Shown here piece after piece: positions 18,748 to 27,377 of a DNA stretch of 64,000 nt (position 1 is its first letter; every line of letters starts with the position of its first letter). The translations under genes were made by a program, and so were the position numbers. A model generated the notes under the pieces. It saw only the letters and a list, made by a program, of their open reading frames with translations. It had not been told where the DNA came from and did not search any database. The stretch is from Nonomuraea endophytica (GTDB lineage Bacteria > Actinomycetota > Actinomycetes > Streptosporangiales > Streptosporangiaceae), in assembly GCF_014203235.1 (NCBI RefSeq), contig NZ_JACHIN010000004.1:530817-594816 (forward strand), given 5' to 3'.

Positions 18748-19713
18748 CTACTCCTTCACACCGGGCAGGTGCCGCGAGACGATCGCGTCCCTGGCGGCGG
18801 GGGCGAGTTCGGGCAGCATGCGCATGACCCGGTCCATGCGCCGCCAGACGGCCTGGCGCGGGGGCAGCCCCGGCGTGGGTGCGAGCTGCTCGGGGATCGT
18901 CTTCCTGCTGCTGTACGGCACAACGCTCTCCATCGCCCGCAGGGCGGCGTCCTTCTCCTCCGACATGCCGATGGGCCCGCGGATGTCCCCTTTGAGAAAC
19001 TGCCGGACGACCTCGTCGTCGCTGGTCAGCAGGACCTCGCGGGGGCCGAAGGTGACCAGTTCGCGGCGGTAGAGCATGCCCAGGTTGTCCGGCACGGTCG
19101 AGGCGATGTCGATGTTGTGGGTGACGATCAGCATCGTGGTGTCGAACTGGGCGTTCAGGTCGATGAGCACCTGCGACAGGAACGCGGTGCGGACCGGGTC
19201 GAGGCCGGAGTCGGGCTCGTCGCACAGGATGATCTCGGGCTCCATCACCAGGGCCCTGGCCAGGCCGGCGCGCTTGCGCATGCCGCCGGAGATCTCGCCG
19301 GGCAGCTTCTTCCCGTCGCCCGCCAGGCCGACCATCTCCATGCTGTCCAGCACGATCGCGCGGATCTGCGCCTCGCTCTTCCTGGTGTGCTCGCGCAGTG
19401 GGAAGGCGATGTTGTCGTAGAGGTTCATGGAGCCGAACAGGGCGCCGTCCTGGAACATCAGGCCGAAGAGCTTGCGGGTCTCGTAGACCTGGCGGTCCGG
19501 GGAGTTGATCATGTCGACGCCGTTGACCACGACCTTCCCCCTTTCCGGCTTGATCAGGCCGATCAGGGATTTGAGAAACACCGTTTTGCCGGTGCCAGAA
19601 GGACCGAGCATCACGCTGATTTCCCCGGCCGGGAGAATCAGCGAGACGTCTTCCCAAATGGTCTGCGCGCCGAAGGACTTGGACAGTCCCTGGACCACCA
19701 CTTCGATTCCCAT
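18748..19713 (-). CDS. ABC transporter ATPase of the Mce system (Mkl/MceG type)
   Basis: This 321-residue ABC ATPase has Walker A GPSGTGKT (37-44), the signature ISGGM (141-145), Walker B LCDEPDSGLDP (163-173) and the switch His in THN (199). The C-terminal extension of about 70 residues is typical of Mkl/MceG. It energises lipid import through the YrbE pair. In mycobacteria this ATPase is encoded far from the mce operons and shared between them; here it is the first gene of the operon. The promoter region lies in 19714-19973. Confidence 0.93.
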   Translation of the reverse strand: MGIEVVVQGLSKSFGAQTIWEDVSLILPAGEISVMLGPSGTGKTVFLKSLIGLIKPERGKVVVNGVDMINSPDRQVYETRKLFGLMFQDGALFGSMNLYDNIAFPLREHTRKSEAQIRAIVLDSMEMVGLAGDGKKLPGEISGGMRKRAGLARALVMEPEIILCDEPDSGLDPVRTAFLSQVLIDLNAQFDTTMLIVTHNIDIASTVPDNLGMLYRRELVTFGPREVLLTSDDEVVRQFLKGDIRGPIGMSEEKDAALRAMESVVPYSSRKTIPEQLAPTPGLPPRQAVWRRMDRVMRMLPELAPAARDAIVSRHLPGVKE

Positions 19714-19973
19714 TACCTCGCCTGACAGGTCGCGGCATTGCGTGCGGGCAAGCTACTCATCGCGACGATTGGGAGGCAAGTGACTAAAGACACGATTCCG
19801 CATCGGTCGGGTCGTCTATCAACGCCTGATTGTTTTGGATTCGCCTTTTGTCATCAGGTGCGGGTTTTCCTGGCGAGCCTGATCCGCGTTTTGCCGCACC
19901 GCGCGCACGCCTGCGTCACCACCAGGCCGATCCGTTCGATCTCGACCCAGTGGCCATGGAGGTGCATGGGGGT
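19714..19973. promoter_or_regulatory. Leader region of the mce operon
   Basis: These 260 bp, between the stop of the secreted-protein gene and the ATPase start, are less G/C-rich than the genes around them. A TTTGTCATCAGGTG element (19847-19860) matches the left half of the palindrome repeated at 21429-21537, suggesting shared control. No coding region was seen. The promoter itself could not be assigned from a clear -35/-10 pair. Confidence 0.45.
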
Positions 19974-21368
19974 TCAGCCCTTCCGCGAGCCCGCCTTCTT
20001 ACCGTTGATGGTTACCTCGGGCGGGCACTGGGCGGAAGGGGCGCCGGCCGTTCCGCACAGGGCGCCCTGGTTGACCTGGATCTCGTTGGCCTTGCCGGAG
20101 ACCGAGGCGGTCAGCAGGCGGCTGATGTCCTCGCCGACGCCGCAGCCGGCGAACGGCGGGATCTCCACCAGCCCGCGCAGCACGCCGCCGACCAGGAGAT
20201 TGTCCTGGTAGGGCGGGTCGTACATCTCGCCGCCGCGGAGTTTGAGGTCGATCGGCCTGGCCGTCCTGCACTTCGGGCCGACGTCGATGGGCTGGCCGTT
20301 CACGCTGGCCTTGAGCACGCGCATCGTGACGCGCGCGTTGACCGCCACCGCCAGGTCGTCGGAGCCGTCGGAGGTGGAGGAGTCGATGAGGTGCACGTTG
20401 GCCGCGCCCACCTGGGTGAGCTCGACCGTCGTGGTGGTCGGCACGAAGCCGAAGGTGAGGAAGGTGCCGGTGGCGCGGACCGGCTGGTTCTCGCCGACGT
20501 AGTCCTGACGCTGCCACGGCACCGTGCCCGGCGGCGGATCCCTCGGCACGACCCAGCGGAAGCCGCTGAGGCTCTTCACCGCCGACAGCGACTCGACCGA
20601 GACGCCCGCGTCGAGCTTCTTGATGTTGGAGAAGCCCTTGAGCTTGGCGCAGCCCATGGCGGGCGGGATGGGTCCCGGCACCGCGGTCGGCGGCACCTCG
20701 GGGACCTCGAAGTCGGGGTTGAGCGCGGTGGCGGCCGGGTTCGGCGGGCAGTCCTCGCCCGTCTTCGGGCCGCGGAAGACCACCTTGGCCTGCACGGTCT
20801 CGGTCTCCGGCGTGCAGGTCGCGGTCTTGGCGCCGCCGACGGGCGGGGTCAGCACCATGGTCAGCGTCGAGGCGGTGAACGTCGCGGTCCCGGGCACCGC
20901 CGTCCTGAACGCGTCGCCGCGCTGGCCGGCGGTCCAGGTGGCGGCGGTCAGCCGTACCTCGCCGGAGGCGGCGACCGGGCTCTTGGCCGGGCTGCGCACC
21001 TGCCGCCAGGCGAGCACGCGCGGCTCCGGGCTCTCGCCCTCGTCGGCCTTGAAGGCGGCTCCGACCTTGGGGGTGATGGTGGCGCTCAGCGAGTCGACCG
21101 GCTGGTCGGAGAGGTCGGCGAGGATCGAGCGGGGCATGACGATCTTCATGCTGAGGCGTCCGGGGCGCACGTCCACGCCCACGGCCTCGGGGCTCTTCAT
21201 CGTGACCGTCAGGCGGATCCTGATGCGATGGTTCGTCGTCGAGGCGCCGATCTTGCACCCGTACACGGTGTCCGAGACGGGGCCCTGCGTCCCGGTGGCG
21301 GCGCTTCCCCCGGACCCGAACATGGTCGCGAGGATTCCGGCGGCGATCCACGGCGCGGCTGAGCGCAT
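19974..21368 (-). CDS. Secreted protein of unknown function (DUF6801-like)
   Basis: This 464-residue protein has a signal peptide (about 1-24, ending near GSGGSAATG), followed by two beta-rich repeats, each with pairs of cysteines (for example near residues 38, 190, 210 and 245). It resembles actinobacterial secreted proteins of the DUF6801 type, from memory. The ATG at 21368 has GAAGGGA 5 bases upstream; the open frame to 21446 would precede the signal peptide and cross the operator cluster. It sits just upstream of the mce operon in the same direction, so it may be a surface lipid-binding or adhesion protein that works with the importer, which is inference. Confidence 0.8.
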   Translation of the reverse strand: MRSAAPWIAAGILATMFGSGGSAATGTQGPVSDTVYGCKIGASTTNHRIRIRLTVTMKSPEAVGVDVRPGRLSMKIVMPRSILADLSDQPVDSLSATITPKVGAAFKADEGESPEPRVLAWRQVRSPAKSPVAASGEVRLTAATWTAGQRGDAFRTAVPGTATFTASTLTMVLTPPVGGAKTATCTPETETVQAKVVFRGPKTGEDCPPNPAATALNPDFEVPEVPPTAVPGPIPPAMGCAKLKGFSNIKKLDAGVSVESLSAVKSLSGFRWVVPRDPPPGTVPWQRQDYVGENQPVRATGTFLTFGFVPTTTTVELTQVGAANVHLIDSSTSDGSDDLAVAVNARVTMRVLKASVNGQPIDVGPKCRTARPIDLKLRGGEMYDPPYQDNLLVGGVLRGLVEIPPFAGCGVGEDISRLLTASVSGKANEIQVNQGALCGTAGAPSAQCPPEVTINGKKAGSRKG

Positions 21369-21428
21369 GGCAGTCCCTTCAGCGTTGTCCGCGGCACGGT
21401 AGGGCACAAGGCATTCGCTTTTCAAGCC

Positions 21429-21537
21429 TTTGTCATCGGCTGACAAACGCGCCGGGCGGCTTTGTCAACGGATGAGCAGGCGCCGCTTGGCAGCCGGTGA
21501 CTAATTCAGCGCGCATTGTTTGTCACTGGCTGAGCAA
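21429..21537. promoter_or_regulatory. Cluster of three TTTGTCA-N5-TGA(C/G)(A/C)AA operators
   Basis: A perfect 7-bp-arm palindrome, TTTGTCA-TCGGC-TGACAAA, lies at 21429-21447. Imperfect copies are at 21461-21478 (TTTGTCA-ACGGA-TGAGCA) and 21519-21537 (TTTGTCA-CTGGC-TGAGCAA). The centres are 32 and 58 bp apart. The cluster lies in the 259-bp space between the divergent genes starting at 21368 (minus) and 21628 (plus), so one regulator could control both. A half copy occurs upstream of the mce ATPase gene. Confidence 0.6.
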
Positions 21538-21627
21538 TACATATTTCAGCGATTCGAATTGTTGACGCCAGAACTCTCTTCTGTTTCTGTGACGTTCGTC
21601 ACCACTCACCTTTCATGGAGGCACACG

Positions 21628-22383
21628 ATGAAATCCGTCGCACGGGTGTCCGCGCCATTAGCCGCCGCGGCCGTCGCGCTGATACTGCTGCCCGGCACCG
21701 CGGTGGCCGCCGAGTCCACCCCCGTCATCCGCGCCGGCACGGCCACCGCGGCCGCGTACTCAGGGAAGATCCAGGCCCTGAGCTTCGGCGAGGTGTACTT
21801 CTCCGGCAACGCCCCCTTCATCGGCCTCGTGGACACCACGTGCCAGTACGCCCAGCTGCGCGGCGGCGTCAACTCCAACGGCACCGGCGGCTACGTCAAC
21901 TACGTCCAGATCGACAACAACGGCTCCGGCGGCGCCTGCCCGAACAACCAGGGCGGCACCACCACCATCACCACCGTGAACACCAACGGCTCCGGCACCA
22001 TCTACTACGACGACGATCACGCCAACAACCGCGACACCTTCCTCAAGCTGCCCGGCAACCAGCCCGGCGTGAAGATCAAGGCCGTGATCGAGATGCCGGC
22101 CGTCACCACCGAGCCGCAGACCTGCTACTACGGCCTCACCGCCGACACGCCCACCCTGGAGATCGACCTCTACAACCCGGACAACCCCAACCGCCCCGAC
22201 CCGACGCTGGCCCAGGCCCAGGGCAGCGCGCAGGGGCAGCAGTTCTACCTGATGCCGACCGAGACCAACGACGTGTACTGCCCCGAGGCCGCGGCGGCCT
22301 TCGCCAACGTGGTGGTCAAGGGCGAGTCCGTGCCCAACTCCGGCACCTACAACCAGAAGCTGTACGCGACCAAGGCCCCGTGA
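21628..22383 (+). CDS. Secreted protein of unknown function
   Basis: This 251-residue protein has a clear signal peptide (about 1-28, cleavage near AVAAES) and a mature part rich in Asn, Gly, Thr and Tyr with four cysteines, suggesting a disulfide-stabilised beta-rich extracellular protein. The start is the ATG at 21628 with GGAGG about 6 bases upstream; the frame is open back to 21520. It is the first gene of a pair with the secreted protein at 22410, 26 bp downstream. No family was recognised. Confidence 0.82.
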   Translation: MKSVARVSAPLAAAAVALILLPGTAVAAESTPVIRAGTATAAAYSGKIQALSFGEVYFSGNAPFIGLVDTTCQYAQLRGGVNSNGTGGYVNYVQIDNNGSGGACPNNQGGTTTITTVNTNGSGTIYYDDDHANNRDTFLKLPGNQPGVKIKAVIEMPAVTTEPQTCYYGLTADTPTLEIDLYNPDNPNRPDPTLAQAQGSAQGQQFYLMPTETNDVYCPEAAAAFANVVVKGESVPNSGTYNQKLYATKAP

Positions 22384-22409
22384 CCGCATCCACCTGAAAA
22401 GGGAATCCA

Positions 22410-23168
22410 GTGAAGCGAGCCAAAGCCGCCCTGGCCGCACTGCTCATGCTGGCGACACCCGCCGCGATGGCCAGCCCCGCCCAGGCGGAGGACATCCCCG
22501 CTTTCGACTTCGCCGACTGCCCCGACCTGCCCGATCGTGCCGATCCTCGGTTCTGGACGTGCAACGTGATCATCGTCAACGGCGGGAAGTTCGTGCTCGG
22601 CAAGTTCGACCAGGTGATCAACAAGCAGATGAAGATCACCTATGCCACGGGCCTCGACCCCGACACCCGTAAGCAGGTCACCGTCTTCGGCCGGCTGCGC
22701 GCCGAGCGCATGACGGTCAGGAAGGGCATCTTCGGGGACCCCATCCTGACCGCCGTCTACGCCGAACCCCAGTACGCGGGCTCGTTCGACGTCGTGCCCG
22801 GCCCGATATGGAAGATGGCGCTGAAGGTCCGCATCATCAACCCGGTCCTCGGCCACAACTGCCGGCTCGGCTCCGACAGGAACCCCCTCCGGCTGAACCT
22901 CATCCTCGGCACGACCAACCCGCCGCCGCCCAACACGCCCATCTCCGGCGTGAAGCCGGTGCTGGTGTCCACGAACCCGCCGATCCAGAAGGCCACGATC
23001 GTGGACAACGCCTTCGCGGTGCCCGGCGCGGAGAGCTGCGGGCTGGGCCTGGGCCTGCTGAACGCGGTGGTGAACTCCCAGGCTGGAACCCCTGCCGCCG
23101 CCGGTCGCAACACCGCGATCTTCCAGCAGTACGGATCCTTCAAGAAGTACACCGACATCGTGCCCTGA
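22410..23168 (+). CDS. Secreted protein of unknown function
   Basis: This 252-residue protein starts at GTG, preceded by AAGGGA, and has a signal peptide (about 1-26, cleavage after SPAQA). The mature part contains several Cys residues (near 36, 50, 151 and 210) and a Pro-rich turn, but no known motif. It follows the preceding secreted gene by 26 bp and precedes the PucR regulator. Together with the divergent DUF6801-like gene it makes a three-gene secreted set beside the mce operon. Confidence 0.8.
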   Translation: MKRAKAALAALLMLATPAAMASPAQAEDIPAFDFADCPDLPDRADPRFWTCNVIIVNGGKFVLGKFDQVINKQMKITYATGLDPDTRKQVTVFGRLRAERMTVRKGIFGDPILTAVYAEPQYAGSFDVVPGPIWKMALKVRIINPVLGHNCRLGSDRNPLRLNLILGTTNPPPPNTPISGVKPVLVSTNPPIQKATIVDNAFAVPGAESCGLGLGLLNAVVNSQAGTPAAAGRNTAIFQQYGSFKKYTDIVP

Positions 23169-23234
23169 AAGGTTCGATGATCAAGGAAGTGCCTGGTCTC
23201 TTGTCGGAGGCCGGGCTCTTCCCTATGTTCGTTG

Positions 23235-23248
23235 TGTCACATGTCACA
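23235..23248. promoter_or_regulatory. Tandem TGTCACA heptamer before the PucR gene
   Basis: Two head-to-tail TGTCACA copies (23235-23241 and 23242-23248) lie about 25 bp before the TTG start, and are flanked by an inverted TTGTG...CACAA pair. The TGTCA core is shared with the operators at 21429-21537, so this could be an autoregulatory site. That is inference from similarity only. Confidence 0.35.
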
Positions 23249-23272
23249 AGGCGTGCGAGGGAGGTGTGACTG

Positions 23273-24457
23273 TTGACGCAAACCGTTGAACAGGGTGACT
23301 TACCCGGCCCCATCCCGCCGCACTTCGCCGAGATCATGTGGCCAGAGGTGCCCAGCATCGTGGACGAGGTCCTCCTGGCGATCGGCGAATCCATACCCGA
23401 GTTCGCCCACCGCACCACCGGCAAGCACGGCCAGCTGCTGAGACGCGGCGTCGACTGCATCCTGACCTCGTTCATCCGGCGGGTCGCCGACCCCAGCGCC
23501 TCCTTCGAGGCCCGCGACGCCGTCTGCCGCCAGCTCGGCCGCTTCGAAGCCCGCGAGGGCCGCAGCCTCGACAGCCTCCAGGCCGCCTACCGGCTCGGCC
23601 TGCGCCTGGTCTGGCGGCGCAGCGTCGAGGTCGGCAACCGGCACGGCATCGACCCCTCACTCGTGGCCACGATGGGCGACTCGATCATCGCCTTCATCGG
23701 CGACCTCGCCGAACAGTCCGTACGCGGCCACCAGGAAGAGCTGGCCAGGGCCAGCAAGGACCTGCGTGAGCGCCGGGCCAGGCTGCTGCGCCACATACTC
23801 GACGGCGGCGGGGCCGTACCCGAGCGGGCCGCGCGCGCCGCCTGGACGCCCGCCGAGCAGGTCACGCTGGTCGCGCTACGGGCCGGCGCCGCCGACCCCG
23901 GCGGCCCGCTCGAACCCGGCGTCCTGGCCGACTGGGCCAGCGCCGAGCCCTGCCTGCTGTATCCGGGTGAGATCGCCGGCGAGCGGCTGCGGCGGCTGGA
24001 ATCCCTGCTGAGCGGCATGTCCGCCGTCATCTCCGTCACCGTGCCACTGTCCGCCGCGCCCTCGGCCATGAGGTGGGCGCGGCGCGTCTTCTCCCTGGCC
24101 GACGAGGGGATCATCGCGGGCGCGCCGCTGCTGCGCTGCGAGGACCACCTCGTCACGCTGTGGCTGCTGGCCGACCACGAGCTCACCGAGCAGATCGCGC
24201 GCCGCGAGTTCGCCGCGCTCGGCTCGTTCACGACCGGGCGGCGCGAGCGGCTGCTGGAGACGCTCGGGGTATGGCTGGCCACCCGCGGCACCGCGGCCGA
24301 CATCGGCGAGCAGCTCAAGGTCCATCCGCAGACGGTGCGCTACCGGATGCGGCAGCTGGAGAGCGCCCTCGGCGACGCCCTGACCGAGCCGGACCGGCGC
24401 TTCGCCATCGACCTGGTCCTGCGGGCGCGCGCCGCGAAAGGCTCGTTCGGCATCTGA
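23273..24457 (+). CDS. PucR-family transcriptional regulator
   Basis: This 394-residue regulator has an N-terminal helical sensor-like domain (about 20-170), a central GGDEF-like degenerate domain, and a C-terminal PucR helix-turn-helix around GTAADIGEQLKVHPQTVRYR (about 340-375). The TTG start has GGGAGG upstream; the next in-frame ATG (MWPEVP) would remove part of the N-terminal domain. PucR-type regulators often control neighbouring metabolic or transport operons. Here the likely targets are the secreted genes and the mce operon, which share a TGTCA-type element. Confidence 0.88.
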   Translation: MTQTVEQGDLPGPIPPHFAEIMWPEVPSIVDEVLLAIGESIPEFAHRTTGKHGQLLRRGVDCILTSFIRRVADPSASFEARDAVCRQLGRFEAREGRSLDSLQAAYRLGLRLVWRRSVEVGNRHGIDPSLVATMGDSIIAFIGDLAEQSVRGHQEELARASKDLRERRARLLRHILDGGGAVPERAARAAWTPAEQVTLVALRAGAADPGGPLEPGVLADWASAEPCLLYPGEIAGERLRRLESLLSGMSAVISVTVPLSAAPSAMRWARRVFSLADEGIIAGAPLLRCEDHLVTLWLLADHELTEQIARREFAALGSFTTGRRERLLETLGVWLATRGTAADIGEQLKVHPQTVRYRMRQLESALGDALTEPDRRFAIDLVLRARAAKGSFGI

Positions 24458-24466
24458 CGGGGCTGT

Positions 24467-24523
24467 TTTGGTCTCCCGCTCGTGGTGCCTTTGGTGTCTC
24501 GCGGGTGGTGCCTTTGGTGTCTT
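24467..24523. promoter_or_regulatory. Three 23-bp iterons before the condensin-like operon
   Basis: The core TTTGG(T)GTCT recurs at 24467, 24490 and 24513 with an exact 23-bp period. The last two copies share a perfect 18-bp repeat, GTGGTGCCTTTGGTGTCT, at 24482-24499 and 24505-24522. The array sits 60-115 bp before the start of the kleisin-like gene. Such spacing, about two helix turns, suggests a cooperative regulator or loading site. Confidence 0.5.
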
Positions 24524-24582
24524 CGGTACGGCGCGCCGCGTCCGGTGCCAGAGTGTCGGTGCGAAGCCGTACCTTAGTTCGC

Positions 24583-25782
24583 GTGCCTGAGCAGCCCCTG
24601 ACCCTCGACGCCGCGCTCTCCGAGGAGGCGGTGCTGTCGACCTACCGCCGGATGTTCGCCGCGCTGGCCCGCGACAGCGGGGCCGTGGTCGACGACCCCG
24701 CCCTGGTCGACATCGCCGAGACGCTGTTCGGCGCGTTCGCCGAGGCGGGCGAGGAGTGGCTGACGCACGAGCAGATGCGCCACGTGTGCCGCGCCTATCC
24801 GGCCGACCAGTTCGACAACCGGCTGCGGGTGCTCAAGGGGCTGGGCGCCGTCCGCGAGGTCTTCCCCAAACCCCATCAGCTGCGCTACCGGGCCTCGTTC
24901 ACCAGCGTGGTCGGGCTGATGTTCATCCGCCGCATGATGGACGACGGCGGCCAGTCCGAGATGCACCGCCTGCTCGCCCTCGAAGACCTCAACGTCGCCG
25001 ACCCCCGCACCACCATGGAGGAGGCCAGGCAGAGCGCCGCCAACCTCGCGCGCGCCTTCCGCCTGTGGGCCCTGGAGCTGATCACCCTCACCACCGGCAC
25101 CATCGAGGAGCTGCGCGAGCAGGCGCCCAAGCTCTGGGGCACCGAGGAGATCGCCCGCCGCGCGCAGAGCCTGCACGGCACCATCCTGACCCGCTGGCCC
25201 GATCTCGACCGCACCTGCACCGACCTGCGCGCCGCCATCTACTCCTACAGCGACGCCAGCCGCCGCGCCGCCGGGCGCCTGGCCGACTCCGCCGGCACCA
25301 CCCGCAACCTGACGCTGCTGCCCACCGAGACGTGGCGCACGTTCTCCCAGACCGCCTCGCGCGAACGCCTGGCCGCCGTGCTCGACGGGTTCGTGTTCGA
25401 CGCGCCCGCCCCGTGGCACGATCCGGCCGCGATCGCCCGCGCCGTCGACGAGGCCCCGCGCCCGGTGCCCGCCCAGCCCACTCCCCCACGCTCCGACCTG
25501 CCCGACCCCGGCCCCGCCGACTCCCTCGACGGCCCGGCCGACGCCGTCGTCCAACGGCTGACGGAGGTCGCCGAGTCCCTCCTGGCCGGCGCCGCCCGCA
25601 TCCGCCTGTCCGACGCGGTCGGCGCCGACTGGTCCTCGGTACGCCGCCTGCTGGCCGACCTCACCAGCATCGACCTGCGCCCCGAGCTGCCCTACCGGCT
25701 GACCTGGTCCGACGAGCTCTCGGTCGACCCGGATCGCGAACCCGCCTGGCTCTCGCACGGCTTCCTGGAGCGCACCTCATGA
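24583..25782 (+). CDS. Kleisin-like subunit (MukF/MksF/JetA type)
   Basis: This 399-residue protein has an N-terminal helical and winged-helix part (about 10-95, with LTHEQMRHVCRAYP), a middle four-helix bundle (about 130-250, rich in Ala/Leu/Arg heptads), a Pro-rich linker (about 285-325), and a C-terminal winged helix (about 325-390). This order is that of kleisins of MukBEF-type condensins and of Wadjet JetA. The GTG start at 24583 gives a natural N-terminus; the frame is open to 24073 only as a shadow of the PucR gene. The 3' end overlaps the next gene as ATGA. The assignment rests on layout and neighbours, not on a recognised family signature. Confidence 0.7.
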   Translation: MPEQPLTLDAALSEEAVLSTYRRMFAALARDSGAVVDDPALVDIAETLFGAFAEAGEEWLTHEQMRHVCRAYPADQFDNRLRVLKGLGAVREVFPKPHQLRYRASFTSVVGLMFIRRMMDDGGQSEMHRLLALEDLNVADPRTTMEEARQSAANLARAFRLWALELITLTTGTIEELREQAPKLWGTEEIARRAQSLHGTILTRWPDLDRTCTDLRAAIYSYSDASRRAAGRLADSAGTTRNLTLLPTETWRTFSQTASRERLAAVLDGFVFDAPAPWHDPAAIARAVDEAPRPVPAQPTPPRSDLPDPGPADSLDGPADAVVQRLTEVAESLLAGAARIRLSDAVGADWSSVRRLLADLTSIDLRPELPYRLTWSDELSVDPDREPAWLSHGFLERTS

Positions 25783-27377
25783 CACCCACAGACCCCACCC
25801 CCGAAGCAGCCCGCCCGGACGCCACGCCCACAGCAGTTCCAGGGCACACGGACGCCACGCCGCCGATAGCGGACGCCGCGCCGCCGATGGCGGAAGGGGA
25901 CGCGGACGCCGCGCCTCCGGCGGGGGCAGGGAACGCCAGCACCGCATCTCCGGCGGTCGAAGGGAGCGCGAGCACCTCGCCCCCGGTGGAAGGGAGCGCG
26001 AGCACCTCGCCTCCGGTGGAAGGGAGCGCGAGCGCCGTGCCTCCGGCGGTGGAAGGGAGCGCGAGCGCCTCGCAGCCGATGGTGGCAAGGCAGGCCGGCA
26101 CGGTGCCGCCGGCGATGGCAGAGGCAGAGCGCACGAGCGCCGCGCCTCAGGCGGTGACAAGGCTCGGCAGGGAGGTGCCTGCGGCGGTGGCGCATGTGTG
26201 GGCACGTTCGGGGGGGCCGCTGCGGCTCGGGGCCGGGGCTCCGGCGCCGGTGGGCATGGTGCGGCTGACGCACAACGACACCACCGGGCTCGCGGTGCCC
26301 GTCTGGCCGGACGGGGTGACGCCGTCCCTGCTGGAGGAGCATCAGGTGGCGCCGATGCCGGTCGAGCGGGCCGGTGAGGCGCGCCGCGTGCTGGCGGCCT
26401 GCCTGAAGTGCTGCTGGACCGACCTGGCCGCCGACCCGTGGCCGGGGGTCGCGGTCCCGGCCGAGCAGGTGCTCGACACCTACCGGGCGCTGATCGGGCG
26501 TTCCGACGACCTGATGCGCAACTGGGCCGTCGGCGCGCTGCGCCGCCTGCACGACTCCTCGTGGATCGTCCTGTCCGACGGCGTGGTACGTCTGGGACCC
26601 CGCTGCGCCCTCTGGCCGGTCGAGTCGTTCGCCCAGCTCAAGGAGCTCGTCCGCAGGCTGCCCGAGCCGGAGCGCGACGAGCTGACCGTGGTCGCCGACG
26701 AGGACCTGGTGACCGGGACACCCGCCGCCGAACCGGGCGGGCTGGTCGAGGGCGGGGAGGCCGAGTTCGACGACCTGCTGTCCAGCTATGACGAACGGCG
26801 GAGGGCCGAGCTGGTCGGCGCCTACATGGTGCTGGAGCACGCGGCTGAGCCGGTCCAGGAGGCGAGGTTCGCCGCGTTGCGCGACCCGGCCATGCGGCAC
26901 ACGCTGGGCGAGATGCTGGGACGGCGCGGCCGTACCCTCATCCAGCAGCACGAACGCTGGACCTCCGGCTACGACGACGCGACGGCGGCCGAGGCGGCGC
27001 GGGGCGAGGGCGGGCTGGGCGAGAGCGAGCGGGCGGTGCTGACGCTGGTGCTGGTGCACTCGGTGGCGATCCCGCGTGCGGAGGGGGCGCTGCCGGAGGA
27101 CACGTGGCTGTCGCCGTTCCCCACACCGGTGGACGAACTACGCCGCCACACCCAGCTCCCGATCGGCGAGCTGGAGTCGGCGCTGCGCGCGCTGCGGCAC
27201 GCCGGGCTGCTGGGGCAGGTGAAGGCCGGTGAGGAGGCGGGCGGGTACGTCCCAGGACCCCAGTTCCACCGGCTCACCCCGGCGGCCAGGCGGCGGCTGC
27301 AGGAAGAGCTGATCCTGGCGGCCGGACCACACACGCCCCTGGCGGGAGCCGTACGAGCGAGAAGGTCCGCATCGTGA
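25779..27377 (+). CDS. KITE-like winged-helix subunit (MukE/MksE/JetB type)
   Basis: This 532-residue protein begins with about 135 residues of Ala/Pro/Ser-rich sequence that includes four VEGSAS repeats. It is followed by a domain with tandem winged-helix features (about 200-310 and 400-510, including ELRRHTQLPIGELESALRAL and a run of positively charged helices). Its place between a kleisin-like and an SMC-like gene makes a KITE (MukE/JetB) subunit likely. The start was chosen by the ATGA overlap with the upstream gene. KITE proteins are usually 200-250 residues, so the N-terminal tail makes this one unusually long. Confidence 0.6.
   Translation: MTPTDPTPEAARPDATPTAVPGHTDATPPIADAAPPMAEGDADAAPPAGAGNASTASPAVEGSASTSPPVEGSASTSPPVEGSASAVPPAVEGSASASQPMVARQAGTVPPAMAEAERTSAAPQAVTRLGREVPAAVAHVWARSGGPLRLGAGAPAPVGMVRLTHNDTTGLAVPVWPDGVTPSLLEEHQVAPMPVERAGEARRVLAACLKCCWTDLAADPWPGVAVPAEQVLDTYRALIGRSDDLMRNWAVGALRRLHDSSWIVLSDGVVRLGPRCALWPVESFAQLKELVRRLPEPERDELTVVADEDLVTGTPAAEPGGLVEGGEAEFDDLLSSYDERRRAELVGAYMVLEHAAEPVQEARFAALRDPAMRHTLGEMLGRRGRTLIQQHERWTSGYDDATAAEAARGEGGLGESERAVLTLVLVHSVAIPRAEGALPEDTWLSPFPTPVDELRRHTQLPIGELESALRALRHAGLLGQVKAGEEAGGYVPGPQFHRLTPAARRRLQEELILAAGPHTPLAGAVRARRSAS
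25956..26075. repeat. 30-bp tandem repeat in KITE-like gene
   Basis: Four copies of a 30-bp unit with core GAAGGGAGCGCGAGC encode VEGSAS(T/A)SPP-type decapeptides in the disordered N-terminal tail. The copies are almost identical, which points to recent expansion. Confidence 0.85.
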
